Part shown: positions 25,109 to 36,473 of the stretch, piece by piece | Position numbering within the stretch: the stretch's first letter is position 1 | Layout of the letters: the number at the start of each line of letters is the position of its first letter | Assembly: GCF_004307015.1 (NCBI RefSeq) | Contig: NZ_SIJL01000001.1 | Coordinates: 214,334 to 278,333, forward strand | Reading direction: 5' to 3' | Source: Thermus thermamylovorans | GTDB taxonomy: Bacteria; Deinococcota; Deinococci; Deinococcales; Thermaceae | Length of the DNA: 64,000 nucleotides | Made by a program: the position numbers and the translations under genes | The notes under the pieces: generated by a model | The model's input: the letters and a program-made list of their open reading frames with translations, nothing else | What the model was told of the DNA's origin: nothing | Databases searched by the model: none

Positions 25109-25978
25109 ATGCGCCTTCCCTTCGGCGAGCGCGACGTCCCTTACAGGGAGGCCCGGGTGGTGGTCCTGCCCGTGCCCTACGACCTCTCCCTCTCCTTCCT
25201 CCCCGGGGCCCGGCGGGGCCCGGAGGCCATCCTCCTGGCGAGCCGGGAGCTGGAGCCCTTTCTCCTGGAGCTTGGGGTGGCCCCGGAGGAGGTGGGGATC
25301 CACGCGGCGGAGGCCGTGCCCTTCGTGGCGGGGAGCGCCGAGGAGAGCCATGCCCTCATCCGGGAAGCGGCCCTTGCCCACCTGCGGGCGGGGAAGTTTT
25401 TGGTCTCCTTGGGGGGGGACCACTCCATCGCCCATCCCCTGGTCCTGGCCCACCGGGAGGCCCTGGGGGAGTTCTCCCTCCTCCACATCGACGCCCACGC
25501 GGACCTCTACCCCGAGTGGCAGGGCTCGGCCTACTCCCACGCCTCCCCCTTTTACCGCCTCCTGCAGGAGGGCTTTCCCCTGGTGCAGGTGGGCCTCCGG
25601 GCCATGGATCGGGACGCCTTGGCCCTGGTCCGGGAGCGGGGGGTGGCCCTCTTCCCCGCCCACCGCATCCACCGGCAGGGCCTTCCCCTGGGGGAGATCC
25701 TGGGGGCCCTGGGGGAACGGGTCTACCTCAGCTTTGACTTCGACGCCCTGGACCCCGCGGTGATGCCCAGCGTGGGCACACCCCTCCCCGGGGGGCTCTC
25801 CTACCGCCAGGCGGTGGACCTTCTGGAAGCCGTCTTCCGGGAGAAGGAGGTGGTGGGGATGGAGTTCGTGGAGCTTTCCCCCAACGGCCAGTTCCACGCG
25901 GAGATGACCGCGGCCCAGCTGGTGTACCACGCCATCGGCCTCAAGGGGCTGCAGGCGGGCTGGCTCGGGCCGGGCTAG
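25109..25978 (+). CDS. speB: Ureohydrolase, agmatinase / aminopropylagmatinase type
   Basis: A binuclear manganese ureohydrolase of 289 residues. Metal motifs: GGDHSIAHPL, HIDAHADLYPEWQGS and SFDFDALDPAVMP. The lack of extra arginase features and the genus make a polyamine role likely: in T. thermophilus the SpeB homologue removes urea from N1-aminopropylagmatine to give spermidine (established for that species). TAGACT ends eight bases before ATG 25109, so it probably has its own, nearly leaderless, promoter although it follows the M20 gene by only 27 bases. Confidence 0.9.
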   Translation: MRLPFGERDVPYREARVVVLPVPYDLSLSFLPGARRGPEAILLASRELEPFLLELGVAPEEVGIHAAEAVPFVAGSAEESHALIREAALAHLRAGKFLVSLGGDHSIAHPLVLAHREALGEFSLLHIDAHADLYPEWQGSAYSHASPFYRLLQEGFPLVQVGLRAMDRDALALVRERGVALFPAHRIHRQGLPLGEILGALGERVYLSFDFDALDPAVMPSVGTPLPGGLSYRQAVDLLEAVFREKEVVGMEFVELSPNGQFHAEMTAAQLVYHAIGLKGLQAGWLGPG

Positions 25979-26015
25979 ATCCCGCCGGGCGCGGGTTTTG
26001 CGGTAGCCTGGAGCC

Positions 26016-26180
26016 ATGCGGGCTTTTCTCGATAACCTTCCCGCTCTTTTCCTGGCCCTGGCCTTCGGCGCCGCCCTCTTCGGCCTCCTGGCCCGGCTTT
26101 TGGGGGTGCGCCGGGTCTGGCCCTTCTTCCTCCTGGCCTTGCTCTTCCTGACCCTGGCCCTCTGGGCCGGGCTAGAATAG
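26016..26180 (+). CDS. Small two-helix membrane protein (54 residues)
   Basis: Reads MRAFLDNLPALFLALAF and continues through two hydrophobic segments (about residues 8-28 and 36-52) separated by a basic turn GVRRVW. A TAGCCT box ends exactly six bases before its ATG, matching the leaderless pattern of this window, and the next gene begins six bases after its stop; both support a real gene. No family recognised. Confidence 0.65.
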   Translation: MRAFLDNLPALFLALAFGAALFGLLARLLGVRRVWPFFLLALLFLTLALWAGLE

Positions 26181-26186
26181 CCCCTC

Positions 26187-27089
26187 GTGGCCAGGCGCGT
26201 GGTTTCCGTTTCCCTGGGGGAAAGCCGCCGTGACTCCGCGGTGGAGGTGGAGCTTTTGGGGGAGAAGGTGCTCCTGGAAAGGCGGGGGACGGACGGGGAT
26301 TTCCAGAAGGCCCTCCGCCTCATCGCCGAGCTGGACGGCAAGGTGGACGCCATCGGCCTAGGGGGGATCGACCTCTACCTCTTCGCCGGGGGAAGGCGCT
26401 ACACCATCCGCGATGCCCGGAGGCTCAAGGAGGCCGCCCGGCAAACCCCGGTGGTGGACGGTTCCGGCCTCAAGCACACCCTGGAGCGCCGGGCGGTGGC
26501 CGAGCTTTCCGGGCTGATCGAATGGGAAAAAACCAAGGTGCTCCTGCCCTCGGCCGTGGACCGCTTCGGCCTGGCCGAGGCCTTGAACCAGGCGGGGGCC
26601 AAGGTCCTCTATGGGGACCTCATCTTCGCCCTGGGCCTGCCCATCCCCCTCTACTCCCTCTCCTTCCTCCAGAAGCTGGCCTTCCTCCTCCTGCCCCTCC
26701 TCACCCGGCTTCCCTTCCGCCTCCTCTACCCCACGGGGGAGCGGCAGCGGGGGCGGGCGGTGGACTGGCGGAGCCGCTACTACCGCTGGGCCGATCTGGT
26801 GGCCGGGGACTGGCACTACATCCGCCGGCACATGCCCGACGACATGCGGGGCAAGTCCGTCCTCACCAACACCACCACCCCGGAGGACGTGGCCTTTCTG
26901 CGGGCGTGCGGGGTGCGCCGGCTGATCACCACCACCCCCCGCCTGGGGGGGCGGAGCTTCGGCACCAACGTCCTGGAGGCCCTTCTGGTGGCCCTGGCCG
27001 GGCGGGAGCTGGGGGAGGAAGACCTCCTCCGGTATATTGACCTCTTAGGGCTTAGGCCCCAGGTGGTGGACCTTTGGGAGGCGGCATGA
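26187..27089 (+). CDS. Conserved uncharacterised protein coupled to efp
   Basis: 300 residues, predominantly soluble with one hydrophobic patch around residues 150-175. I recall homologues in Deinococcus-Thermus carrying the label 'quinate 5-dehydrogenase', but I see no obvious Rossmann GxGxxG or shikimate-dehydrogenase motif, so that label should not be trusted. Repeated Gly-rich stretches (DAIGLGGIDLYLFAGG; ITTTPRLGGRSFGTN) and a Thr-Asn cluster (LTNTTTPEDV) are its clearest landmarks. Start is GTG 26187, eight bases after a TAGAAT box. Its stop shares ATGA with the efp start, so the pair is translationally coupled. Confidence 0.75.
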   Translation: MARRVVSVSLGESRRDSAVEVELLGEKVLLERRGTDGDFQKALRLIAELDGKVDAIGLGGIDLYLFAGGRRYTIRDARRLKEAARQTPVVDGSGLKHTLERRAVAELSGLIEWEKTKVLLPSAVDRFGLAEALNQAGAKVLYGDLIFALGLPIPLYSLSFLQKLAFLLLPLLTRLPFRLLYPTGERQRGRAVDWRSRYYRWADLVAGDWHYIRRHMPDDMRGKSVLTNTTTPEDVAFLRACGVRRLITTTPRLGGRSFGTNVLEALLVALAGRELGEEDLLRYIDLLGLRPQVVDLWEAA

Positions 27090-27640
27090 TCAGCGTGACG
27101 GATCTCAGGCCCGGCACCAAGGTGAAGATGGAAGGCGGCTTGTGGGAGTGCGTGGAGTACCAGCACCAGAAGCTGGGCCGCGGTGGGGCCAAGGTGGTGG
27201 CCAAGTTTAAGAACCTGGAAAGCGGGGCCACCATCGAGCGCACCTTCAACTCCGGGGAGAAGCTGGAGGACATCTACGTGGAGACCCGGGAGCTCCAGTA
27301 CCTCTACGGGGAGGGGGAGGACCTGGTCTTCATGGACCTCGAGACCTACGAGCAGTTCCACCTGCCAAAGGGGCAGGTGGAGGCGGCCCGCTTCCTCAAG
27401 GAAGGCATGACCGTTCTGGGGGACATGTACGAGGGCCGCCCCCTCAAGATCACCCCCCCCACGGTGGTGGAGCTCAGGGTGGTGGACACCCCCCCAGGGG
27501 TCCGGGGGGACACGGTCTCCGGAGGGAGCAAGCCCGCCACCCTGGAGACGGGGGCGGTGGTCCAGGTGCCCCTCTTCGTGGAGCCCGGCGAGGTGATCAA
27601 GGTGGACACCCGCACCGGCCAGTACGTGGGCCGCGCCTAG
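27086..27640 (+). CDS. efp: Translation elongation factor P
   Basis: 184 residues, the known length in Thermus. Three beta-barrel domains: KOW-like N-terminal domain beginning [14 protein letters not shown], middle OB domain and C-terminal OB domain ending [11 protein letters not shown]. The loop that rescues ribosomes stalled at polyproline reads [11 protein letters not shown], with Arg at the tip where E. coli has the modified Lys; an Arg tip is the EarP-type state, though Thermus EF-P is described as unmodified. ATG 27086 overlaps the upstream stop, with GGGAGG six bases before. Confidence 0.96.
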   Translation: MISVTDLRPGTKVKMEGGLWECVEYQHQKLGRGGAKVVAKFKNLESGATIERTFNSGEKLEDIYVETRELQYLYGEGEDLVFMDLETYEQFHLPKGQVEAARFLKEGMTVLGDMYEGRPLKITPPTVVELRVVDTPPGVRGDTVSGGSKPATLETGAVVQVPLFVEPGEVIKVDTRTGQYVGRA

Positions 27641-27651
27641 GAACCCCCGTT

Positions 27652-27670
27652 GCCCCCCAGGGGGCGGTTT
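27652..27670 (+). terminator. Possible weak terminator after efp
   Basis: GCCCC-CCAG-GGGGC hairpin 12 bases after the efp stop, followed by GGTTTCCCCC. The U-run is short, so partial read-through into accB is likely. Confidence 0.3.
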
Positions 27671-27708
27671 CCCCCGATGGGGTAAGCTTGATCCCACGAG
27701 GTGCGCCT

Positions 27709-28215
27709 ATGACGCCCAAGGAGCTTAAGCAGATCCTGCAGGCCCTGGTGGAGCACGGGGTGAACGAGCTCACCCTGGAGACCCCTGACTACAAGCTCAC
27801 CGTGCGCCGAGGGGGGGAGGTGCAGGTGGTGGCCGTACCCCAGGCCGTACCCTCCCTGCCCCACCCTCCGGCCCCCGTGGCCCCGCCCCCCCCCGAGGCC
27901 CCCCCGGCTCCCCCCCCTGCGCCGGCCGAGGCCCCAGGGAAGGAGGGGTCCGGGAGGGAAGGGGAGTGCGCCGGCTGCGTGGAGGTCCGGGCCCCCATCG
28001 TGGGCACCTTCTACCGGGCCCCGGCCCCCGATGCCCCCCCTTACGTCAAGGAGGGGGACCGGGTGGAGAGGGGCCAGGTCCTCTGCATCATCGAGGCCAT
28101 GAAGCTGATGAACGAGATCGAGTCCGAGGTCTCGGGCATTGTGCGCAAGATTCTGGTGCAGAACGGGGAGCCCGTGGAGTACGGCCAGTCCCTCTTCCTG
28201 ATCCAGCCGGTATGA
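27709..28215 (+). CDS. accB: Biotin carboxyl carrier protein of acetyl-CoA carboxylase
   Basis: 168 residues. N-terminal helical part, a Pro/Ala-rich linker of ~40 residues, and a biotinyl domain with the modified lysine in EAMKLMNEI. The linker end contains CAGC (ECAGCVEV) just before the biotinyl fold, a CxxC not usual at this place. I start at ATG 27709 behind CGAGGTG; an in-frame TTG at 27688 lacks a ribosome site. A TAAGCT box about 20 bases upstream may be its promoter. The stop shares ATGA with accC. Its job is to carry CO2 from AccC to the carboxyltransferase in the first step of fatty acid synthesis. Confidence 0.96.
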   Translation: MTPKELKQILQALVEHGVNELTLETPDYKLTVRRGGEVQVVAVPQAVPSLPHPPAPVAPPPPEAPPAPPPAPAEAPGKEGSGREGECAGCVEVRAPIVGTFYRAPAPDAPPYVKEGDRVERGQVLCIIEAMKLMNEIESEVSGIVRKILVQNGEPVEYGQSLFLIQPV

Positions 28216-29549
28216 AGAAGGTGCTCATCGCCAACCGGGGCGAGATCGCCCTGCGGATCATCCGGGCGGCCAAGGAGCTCGGCCTCAAGACCGTGGTGGC
28301 CCACTCCACCGCCGACGAGCGGAGCCTGCCCGTGCTCCTGGCCGACGAGGCCATCTGCATCGGGCCGCCCCCCTCGGGGCAGAGCTACCTGAACATCCCC
28401 AACCTGCTTTCCGCGGCCATCGTCACCGGGGCGGACGCCATCCACCCCGGCTACGGCTTCCTGGCGGAAAACGCCACCTTCGCGGAGATGTGCCGGGAGC
28501 ACGGCATCGCCTTCATCGGCCCCACCCCGGAGAACATGCGCGCCCTTGGGGACAAGGCCACCGCCCGCAAGGTGGCCCGGGAGGCGGGGGTGCCCACGGT
28601 CCCGGGCACGGACGAGCTCACGGGCGTGGAGGAGGCCAAGGGGGCCGCCCAGGAGATCGGCTATCCCGTGATCCTCAAGGCCTCCGCCGGGGGCGGGGGC
28701 CGGGGGATGCGGGTGGTGCACACGGAGGAGGAGCTGGAGCGGGCCATCCAGCAGGCCCAGGAGGAGGCCCGGGCCGCCTTCGGCAACCCGGCGGTCTACC
28801 TGGAGAAGTACATCGAGGAGCCCAAGCACATCGAGATCCAGGTCCTGGGGGACGGGGAGGAGGTCATCCACCTCTGGGAAAGGGACTGCTCCATCCAGCG
28901 CCGGCACCAGAAGCTCCTGGAGGAGGCCCCCAGCGTCCTGCCTTACGAGACCCGCAAGGCCATCGCCGAGGCCGCCGCCCGCCTCGCCCGGCACGTGGGC
29001 TACGTGTCCGCGGGCACCCTGGAGTTCTTGGTGGACAAGGAGGGGAACTTCTACTTCATCGAGATGAACACCCGCATCCAGGTGGAGCACCCCATCACGG
29101 AGATGATCACCGGGGTGGACCTGGTCCAGGCCCAGTTCCGCATCGCCCAGGGGGAGAGGCTTTGGCTTAGGCAGGAGGACATCGAGGTCCGGGGCCACGC
29201 CATCGAGGCCCGCATCAACGCCGAGGACCCCGAGCGGGGCTTCCGCCCCGCCATCGGCAAGGTGGAAACCCTCCTCTTCCCCGGGGGGCCCGGCATCCGG
29301 GTGGACAGCCACCTCTACGCCGGCTACCAGATCCCCCCCCACTACGACAGCCTCATCGCCAAGGTCATCGCCTGGGCGCCGAGCCGGGAGGAGGCCATAA
29401 GGCGCATGGAGCGGGCTCTGGCGGAAACGGTCATCGAGGGGCCCGGCCTCAAGACCACCATCCCCTTCCACCAGAAGGTTCTGCAAAACGCCTTCTTCCG
29501 CCGGGGGGCCGTGTACACCAACTTCGTGGCCCGGCGCATGGAGCTGTAG
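28212..29549 (+). CDS. accC: Biotin carboxylase of acetyl-CoA carboxylase
   Basis: 445 residues, ATP-grasp enzyme that carboxylates biotin on AccB. N-terminal [17 protein letters not shown], the glycine-rich ATP loop [14 protein letters not shown], the metal/bicarbonate region [16 protein letters not shown] and the C-terminal domain [16 protein letters not shown] are all standard. ATG 28212 overlaps accB by four bases. The stop codon TAG is also the first three bases of a TAGACT -10 box that serves the next gene. Confidence 0.97.
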   Translation: MKKVLIANRGEIALRIIRAAKELGLKTVVAHSTADERSLPVLLADEAICIGPPPSGQSYLNIPNLLSAAIVTGADAIHPGYGFLAENATFAEMCREHGIAFIGPTPENMRALGDKATARKVAREAGVPTVPGTDELTGVEEAKGAAQEIGYPVILKASAGGGGRGMRVVHTEEELERAIQQAQEEARAAFGNPAVYLEKYIEEPKHIEIQVLGDGEEVIHLWERDCSIQRRHQKLLEEAPSVLPYETRKAIAEAAARLARHVGYVSAGTLEFLVDKEGNFYFIEMNTRIQVEHPITEMITGVDLVQAQFRIAQGERLWLRQEDIEVRGHAIEARINAEDPERGFRPAIGKVETLLFPGGPGIRVDSHLYAGYQIPPHYDSLIAKVIAWAPSREEAIRRMERALAETVIEGPGLKTTIPFHQKVLQNAFFRRGAVYTNFVARRMEL

Positions 29550-29552
29550 ACT
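29547..29552 (+). promoter_or_regulatory. -10 box built on the accC stop codon
   Basis: TAGACT whose TAG is the accC stop; it ends six bases before GTG 29559. It suggests an internal leaderless promoter for the Asp23-nusB-folD part of the cluster. Confidence 0.5.
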
Positions 29553-29558
29553 GGGCCT

Positions 29559-29900
29559 GTGAGGGTGGATTACGAGATCAGCGACCAGGCCCTGGAGGGC
29601 CTGGTACTCCACGCCCTAGAGGGGGTGGAGGGGGCAAGGCCCCTGGAGGCCCTGCCCCGTTCCCTGGGGGAGGTTTTCCGGCGCGTAAGGCCCGTCAAGG
29701 TGGAGCGTTCCCCCGAGGGGTTTGCCGTGGACCTGGTGCTGGCCGTGGACTACGGGGTGGCCATTCCCGAGCTGGCCCGGACGGTTCAGAAGGCGGTGGC
29801 CGAGGCCCTTTTCCTGGCCACCGGGGAGAGGGTCAGGGCGGTGAACGTCACCGTGGCCCAGGTGGAGTACCCCAGGGGGGGCCATGCTCAGGCGGGCTAG
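29559..29900 (+). CDS. Asp23/Gls24 family protein
   Basis: 113 residues of the Asp23 (alkaline shock/envelope stress) family, recognised from the fold pattern YEISDQALEGLVLHALEGVEG, VDLVLAVDYGVAIPELARTVQKAVAEAL and GERVRAVNVTVAQVEY. Such a gene commonly sits between accC and nusB in Gram-positive and Deinococcus-Thermus genomes, as here. GTG start at 29559; overlaps nusB by 17 bases. Role unknown; the family is linked to the membrane and to cell-envelope stress. Confidence 0.85.
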   Translation: MRVDYEISDQALEGLVLHALEGVEGARPLEALPRSLGEVFRRVRPVKVERSPEGFAVDLVLAVDYGVAIPELARTVQKAVAEALFLATGERVRAVNVTVAQVEYPRGGHAQAG

Positions 29901-30339
29901 GGAACTGGCCATGCGGGCCCTTTTCGCCCACACCCAGGGAGGGGTAGGCCTGGAAGAGGCCTTCCGCCACGCCCTGGAGGAGATGGGGGAGGAGGAGGAT
30001 GCCTACAGCGATCCCCTGGACGAGGAAGGGGTGGCCTTTGCCCGCCGCCTCCTCCAGGGCTACCAGGCCCGCGCAGAGGAGGTGGACCGGGTGTTGGCGG
30101 GGACGGTGGAGGGCTGGGATTTCGCCCAGATGTCCAAGACCGACCTCACCGTGCTCCGCCTAGCGGTCTACGAGATGCTCTACGAGCCTACCCCCTTCGC
30201 CCCCCTCATCGAGGTGGCGGTGAAGATCGCCAACCGCTACGGGGGGGAGCACTCCGGAGCCTTCGTGAACGGGGTGCTGGGCCGCCTCTATCGGCGGATC
30301 CAGGAGGGCGAGCTTGCGGCAGCGCCTAAGGAGGGTTAG
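29884..30339 (+). CDS. nusB: Transcription antitermination factor NusB
   Basis: 151-residue all-helical protein that with S10 binds boxA RNA during rRNA transcription. RRARELAMRALFAHTQGG at the N-terminus, LDRVLAGTVEGW-like DRVLAGTVEGWDFAQMSKTDLTVLRLAVYEML and EVAVKIANRYGGEHSGAFVNGVLGRL are diagnostic. ATG 29884 lies inside the Asp23 gene; its TAG stop is immediately followed by the GTG of folD. Confidence 0.96.
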   Translation: MLRRARELAMRALFAHTQGGVGLEEAFRHALEEMGEEEDAYSDPLDEEGVAFARRLLQGYQARAEEVDRVLAGTVEGWDFAQMSKTDLTVLRLAVYEMLYEPTPFAPLIEVAVKIANRYGGEHSGAFVNGVLGRLYRRIQEGELAAAPKEG

Positions 30340-31191
30340 GTGACCCTTGCCCGCATCCTTTCCGGCCACCCGGTGGCGGAGGCGGTCTACGCCGAGCTCC
30401 GCGAGGCCTTGCGCACCCTCCCCTTCCTCCCCTCCCTCCGGGTGATCCGCCTGGGGGAGGACCCGGCCTCGGTGGCCTACGTGCGCCTGAAGGACAAGAA
30501 AGCCCGGGAGCTTGGCCTGCTGAGCCAGGTGGAGGTCTACCCCGAGGACACCCCCGAGGAGGTCCTCCTGGCCCGGATCGGGGAGCTCAACCAAGACCCC
30601 GGGGTGGACGGCATCCTGGTCCAGCTCCCCCTCCCCCGGCACATCCGCAGCGAGCGGGTCCTCGAGGCCATCTCCCCCCTGAAGGACGTGGACGGCTTCC
30701 ACCCGGTGAACGTGGGGCGGCTGTGGAGCGGGGGGGAGGGGCTTTTCCCCTGCACCCCTCTGGGTATCCTCCGCCTTCTCCGGCACTACGGGGTGGCGCT
30801 CCGGGGCAAGGAGGTGGTGGTCCTGGGCCGCTCCAACATCGTGGGCCGGCCCCTGGCCGGCCTCCTCCTGCGGGAGGACGCCACGGTGACCGTGGCCCAC
30901 TCCCGCACCCAGGGCCTGCCGGAGGTGGCCCGGCGGGCGGAGGTGCTGGTGGTGGCGGTGGGCCGCCCCCACCTGGTGCGCCGGGACTGGGTGCGGCCCG
31001 GGGCCGTGGTGGTGGACGTGGGGGTGAACCGGGTGGAGGGAAGGCTCCTCGGGGACGTGCACCCCGAGGTGGCGGAGGTGGCGGGGGCCCTCACCCCCGT
31101 CCCCGGGGGCGTGGGGCCCATGACCGTGGCCATGCTCATGGCCAACACCGTGAGGGCGGCCCTCCTGAGGCGGCATGGACCTCCTCGCTAA
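30340..31191 (+). CDS. folD: Methylenetetrahydrofolate dehydrogenase/cyclohydrolase
   Basis: Bifunctional one-carbon enzyme, 283 residues. Dehydrogenase-cyclohydrolase motifs: SVAYVRLKDKKARELGL (with catalytic Lys), GILVQLPLPRHI, KDVDGFHPVNVGRL, the NADP loop VLGRSNIVGRPLAGLLL and PGGVGPMTVAMLMANT. GTG 30340 begins directly after the nusB stop. It overlaps the DUF212 gene by 17 bases. Confidence 0.97.
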   Translation: MTLARILSGHPVAEAVYAELREALRTLPFLPSLRVIRLGEDPASVAYVRLKDKKARELGLLSQVEVYPEDTPEEVLLARIGELNQDPGVDGILVQLPLPRHIRSERVLEAISPLKDVDGFHPVNVGRLWSGGEGLFPCTPLGILRLLRHYGVALRGKEVVVLGRSNIVGRPLAGLLLREDATVTVAHSRTQGLPEVARRAEVLVVAVGRPHLVRRDWVRPGAVVVDVGVNRVEGRLLGDVHPEVAEVAGALTPVPGGVGPMTVAMLMANTVRAALLRRHGPPR

Positions 31192-31630
31192 CCAGGTCTT
31201 CTGGACCGCGGTGGTGGCCAATGCCCTGGCCCAGACCCTGAAGCTCTTCGTCTACTACTTCCTGGAGGGGCGGTTCCAGTGGGAGCGCTTCCTGGAGACC
31301 GGGGGCATGCCCAGCTCCCACGCGGCCACGGTGAGCGCCCTGGCGGTGGCCGTGGGCCTGCAGGAGGGCTTCGGCAGCGCCCTTTTCGCCGTGGCGGCGG
31401 TCTTCGCCCTCATCGTCATGTACGACGCCACCGGGATCCGCCGGGCCGCAGGCCTCCACGCCCAGCTCCTCAACCAGCTGGTGCAGGAGCTGCAGCGGGT
31501 CCTGGAAAGGGGACCTGCTCCCGAGCCCCTCAAGGAGCTTCTGGGCCACACCTACCTGGAGGTCCTGGTGGGAGCCCTCCTGGGGGTCCTGGTGGCCCTG
31601 GCCAGCTATCAGCTCTTCCCCGCGGCGTAG
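31175..31630 (+). CDS. DUF212 / divergent PAP2 family membrane protein
   Basis: 151 residues, about four membrane segments. The block GGMPSSHAATVSALAVAVG and MYDATGIRRAAGLHAQLLN identify the DUF212 (YuiD-like, 'divergent PAP2') family, distantly related to lipid phosphatases; PSSH matches the phosphatase motif but enzyme activity is not established. ATG 31175 lies inside folD. The 3' end overlaps the convergent small membrane protein by 22 bases. Confidence 0.88.
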   Translation: MDLLANQVFWTAVVANALAQTLKLFVYYFLEGRFQWERFLETGGMPSSHAATVSALAVAVGLQEGFGSALFAVAAVFALIVMYDATGIRRAAGLHAQLLNQLVQELQRVLERGPAPEPLKELLGHTYLEVLVGALLGVLVALASYQLFPAA

Positions 31631-31809
31631 AAGGCCAGGGCCTGCCCCAGGAGGAAGACCAGAAGCCCCAGGACCGGGGAGAGGAAGAAGACGAAGAAGG
31701 CCAGGAAGAGGGCCCCCAGGAGGGGGAGAAGGGGTTTGCGGAACAGGTGGAAGACGTAGAGGTTGATCAGGCCAAAGACCAGGAGGACCACCAGGGCCAC
31801 GGTTTCCAC
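31609..31809 (-). CDS. Small membrane protein (66 residues)
   Basis: A highly hydrophobic protein with two membrane segments (about residues 3-20 and 27-60, the latter perhaps two) and basic ends. Starts with GTG 31809 (ETVALVV); a TACAAT box on the minus strand lies eight bases upstream, supporting expression. No family recognised. It overlaps the end of the DUF212 gene. Confidence 0.55.
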   Translation of the reverse strand: METVALVVLLVFGLINLYVFHLFRKPLLPLLGALFLAFFVFFLSPVLGLLVFLLGQALAFYAAGKS

Positions 31810-31828
31810 GAAGGGGCATTGTACCCTT

Positions 31829-31856
31829 TTGCCGTGGCCGGGCCATGGGGTAACCT
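31829..31856 (+). promoter_or_regulatory. Promoter of the FadF/EMO-type gene
   Basis: -35 TTGCCG (31829-31834), 16-base spacer, -10 TAACCT (31851-31856), then an AAGGAGG ribosome site before ATG 31884. A conventional promoter with a short leader. Confidence 0.55.
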
Positions 31857-31883
31857 TTTACCGAGTATAAGGAGGGTTTAGGC

Positions 31884-33855
<1,972 letters not shown>

Positions 33856-33866
<11 letters not shown>

Positions 33867-34384
33867 GGTAGGCGGCGAAGGCCCGCCACCCCGCCATCCA
33901 CCCCTCCCCGAAGGCCTTCAGGGCCAGGCCGGGGGGCGGGAGGAGGAGCTCCAGGGGTTCCCAGTAGAAGGGGCTTCCCGGCCTTCCCCGCCTGGCCGCC
34001 TCTTTCCGGGTGAAGCCCTCCACCAGGAGGAGCCCCCCGGACCGGAGGCGGGGGGGGAGGGACCGGAGGAGGGAGCGGTTCACGTAGTAGCTCAGGAGGA
34101 TGACGGCGAAGGGGCCTTCGGGCAGGGCCTCCAGGGCCCCGGAGGCCTCGAGGTCCAGCTCCAGGGCCGTAAGCCCCGGGGCGCCCCGAAGCCGCCTCAA
34201 GGCCTCCCGGCTCCGCTCCACCAGGACCACGGGGCGGCCCCGCTCCAGGAAGTAGCGGGCGTTCCGCCCCAAGCCCCCCGCCAGGTCCAGCACCGGCCCC
34301 AGGGGGGCCAGGGGCCCGTAGGCCCGCACCACGAAGGCGGGCTCCCCCACCTCCCCGGCCTCCCGGTAAAAGGCGTCCCAGTCC

Positions 34385-34392
<8 letters not shown>
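33856..34392 (-). CDS. SAM-dependent methyltransferase
   Basis: 178 residues, class I methyltransferase. Motif I is VLDLAGGLGRNARYF (the AdoMet glycine loop), followed by the acidic strand end LVERS and PFAVILLSYYVNRSLL. Substrate unknown. ATG 34392 overlaps the esterase stop by eight bases, so the two are coupled; the 3' end overlaps the convergent FadF-type gene by 11 bases. Confidence 0.82.
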
Positions 34393-36272
<1,880 letters not shown>

Positions 36273-36449
36273 GCGCCCCGTTGTGGCCTGCGCTGCGACG
36301 GGGGCCTCGAGGGGAAGGTGCCCGCACCCTTTCGCCCCCTGCCGGCTAGGGGGATCGCGCCTGGAGGCGCTCGGCCTGCCCGGCCCCTGGTGCTGAAGCG
36401 CCTTTCGCAGTAAACTTGATACAGGCAGGCTTAGGCCACGGCCGAGGCC
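36273..36449. other. Intergenic region upstream of lon
   Basis: 177 bases without a gene. It is GC-rich near ldh and A/T-richer from 36405. TAAACT (36411-36416) is a possible -10 and TTGATA overlaps it, but I find no well-spaced -35. No heat-shock operator was recognised. Confidence 0.35.
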
Positions 36450-36467
36450 AAAGGAGGTCAAAGGAGG
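36450..36467 (+). promoter_or_regulatory. Tandem ribosome binding sites before lon
   Basis: AAAGGAGG occurs twice in a row (36450-36457 and 36460-36467). The second is seven bases from ATG 36474; the first is too far to serve that ATG directly and could act as a standby site. Confidence 0.6.
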
Positions 36468-36473
36468 AAGAGC

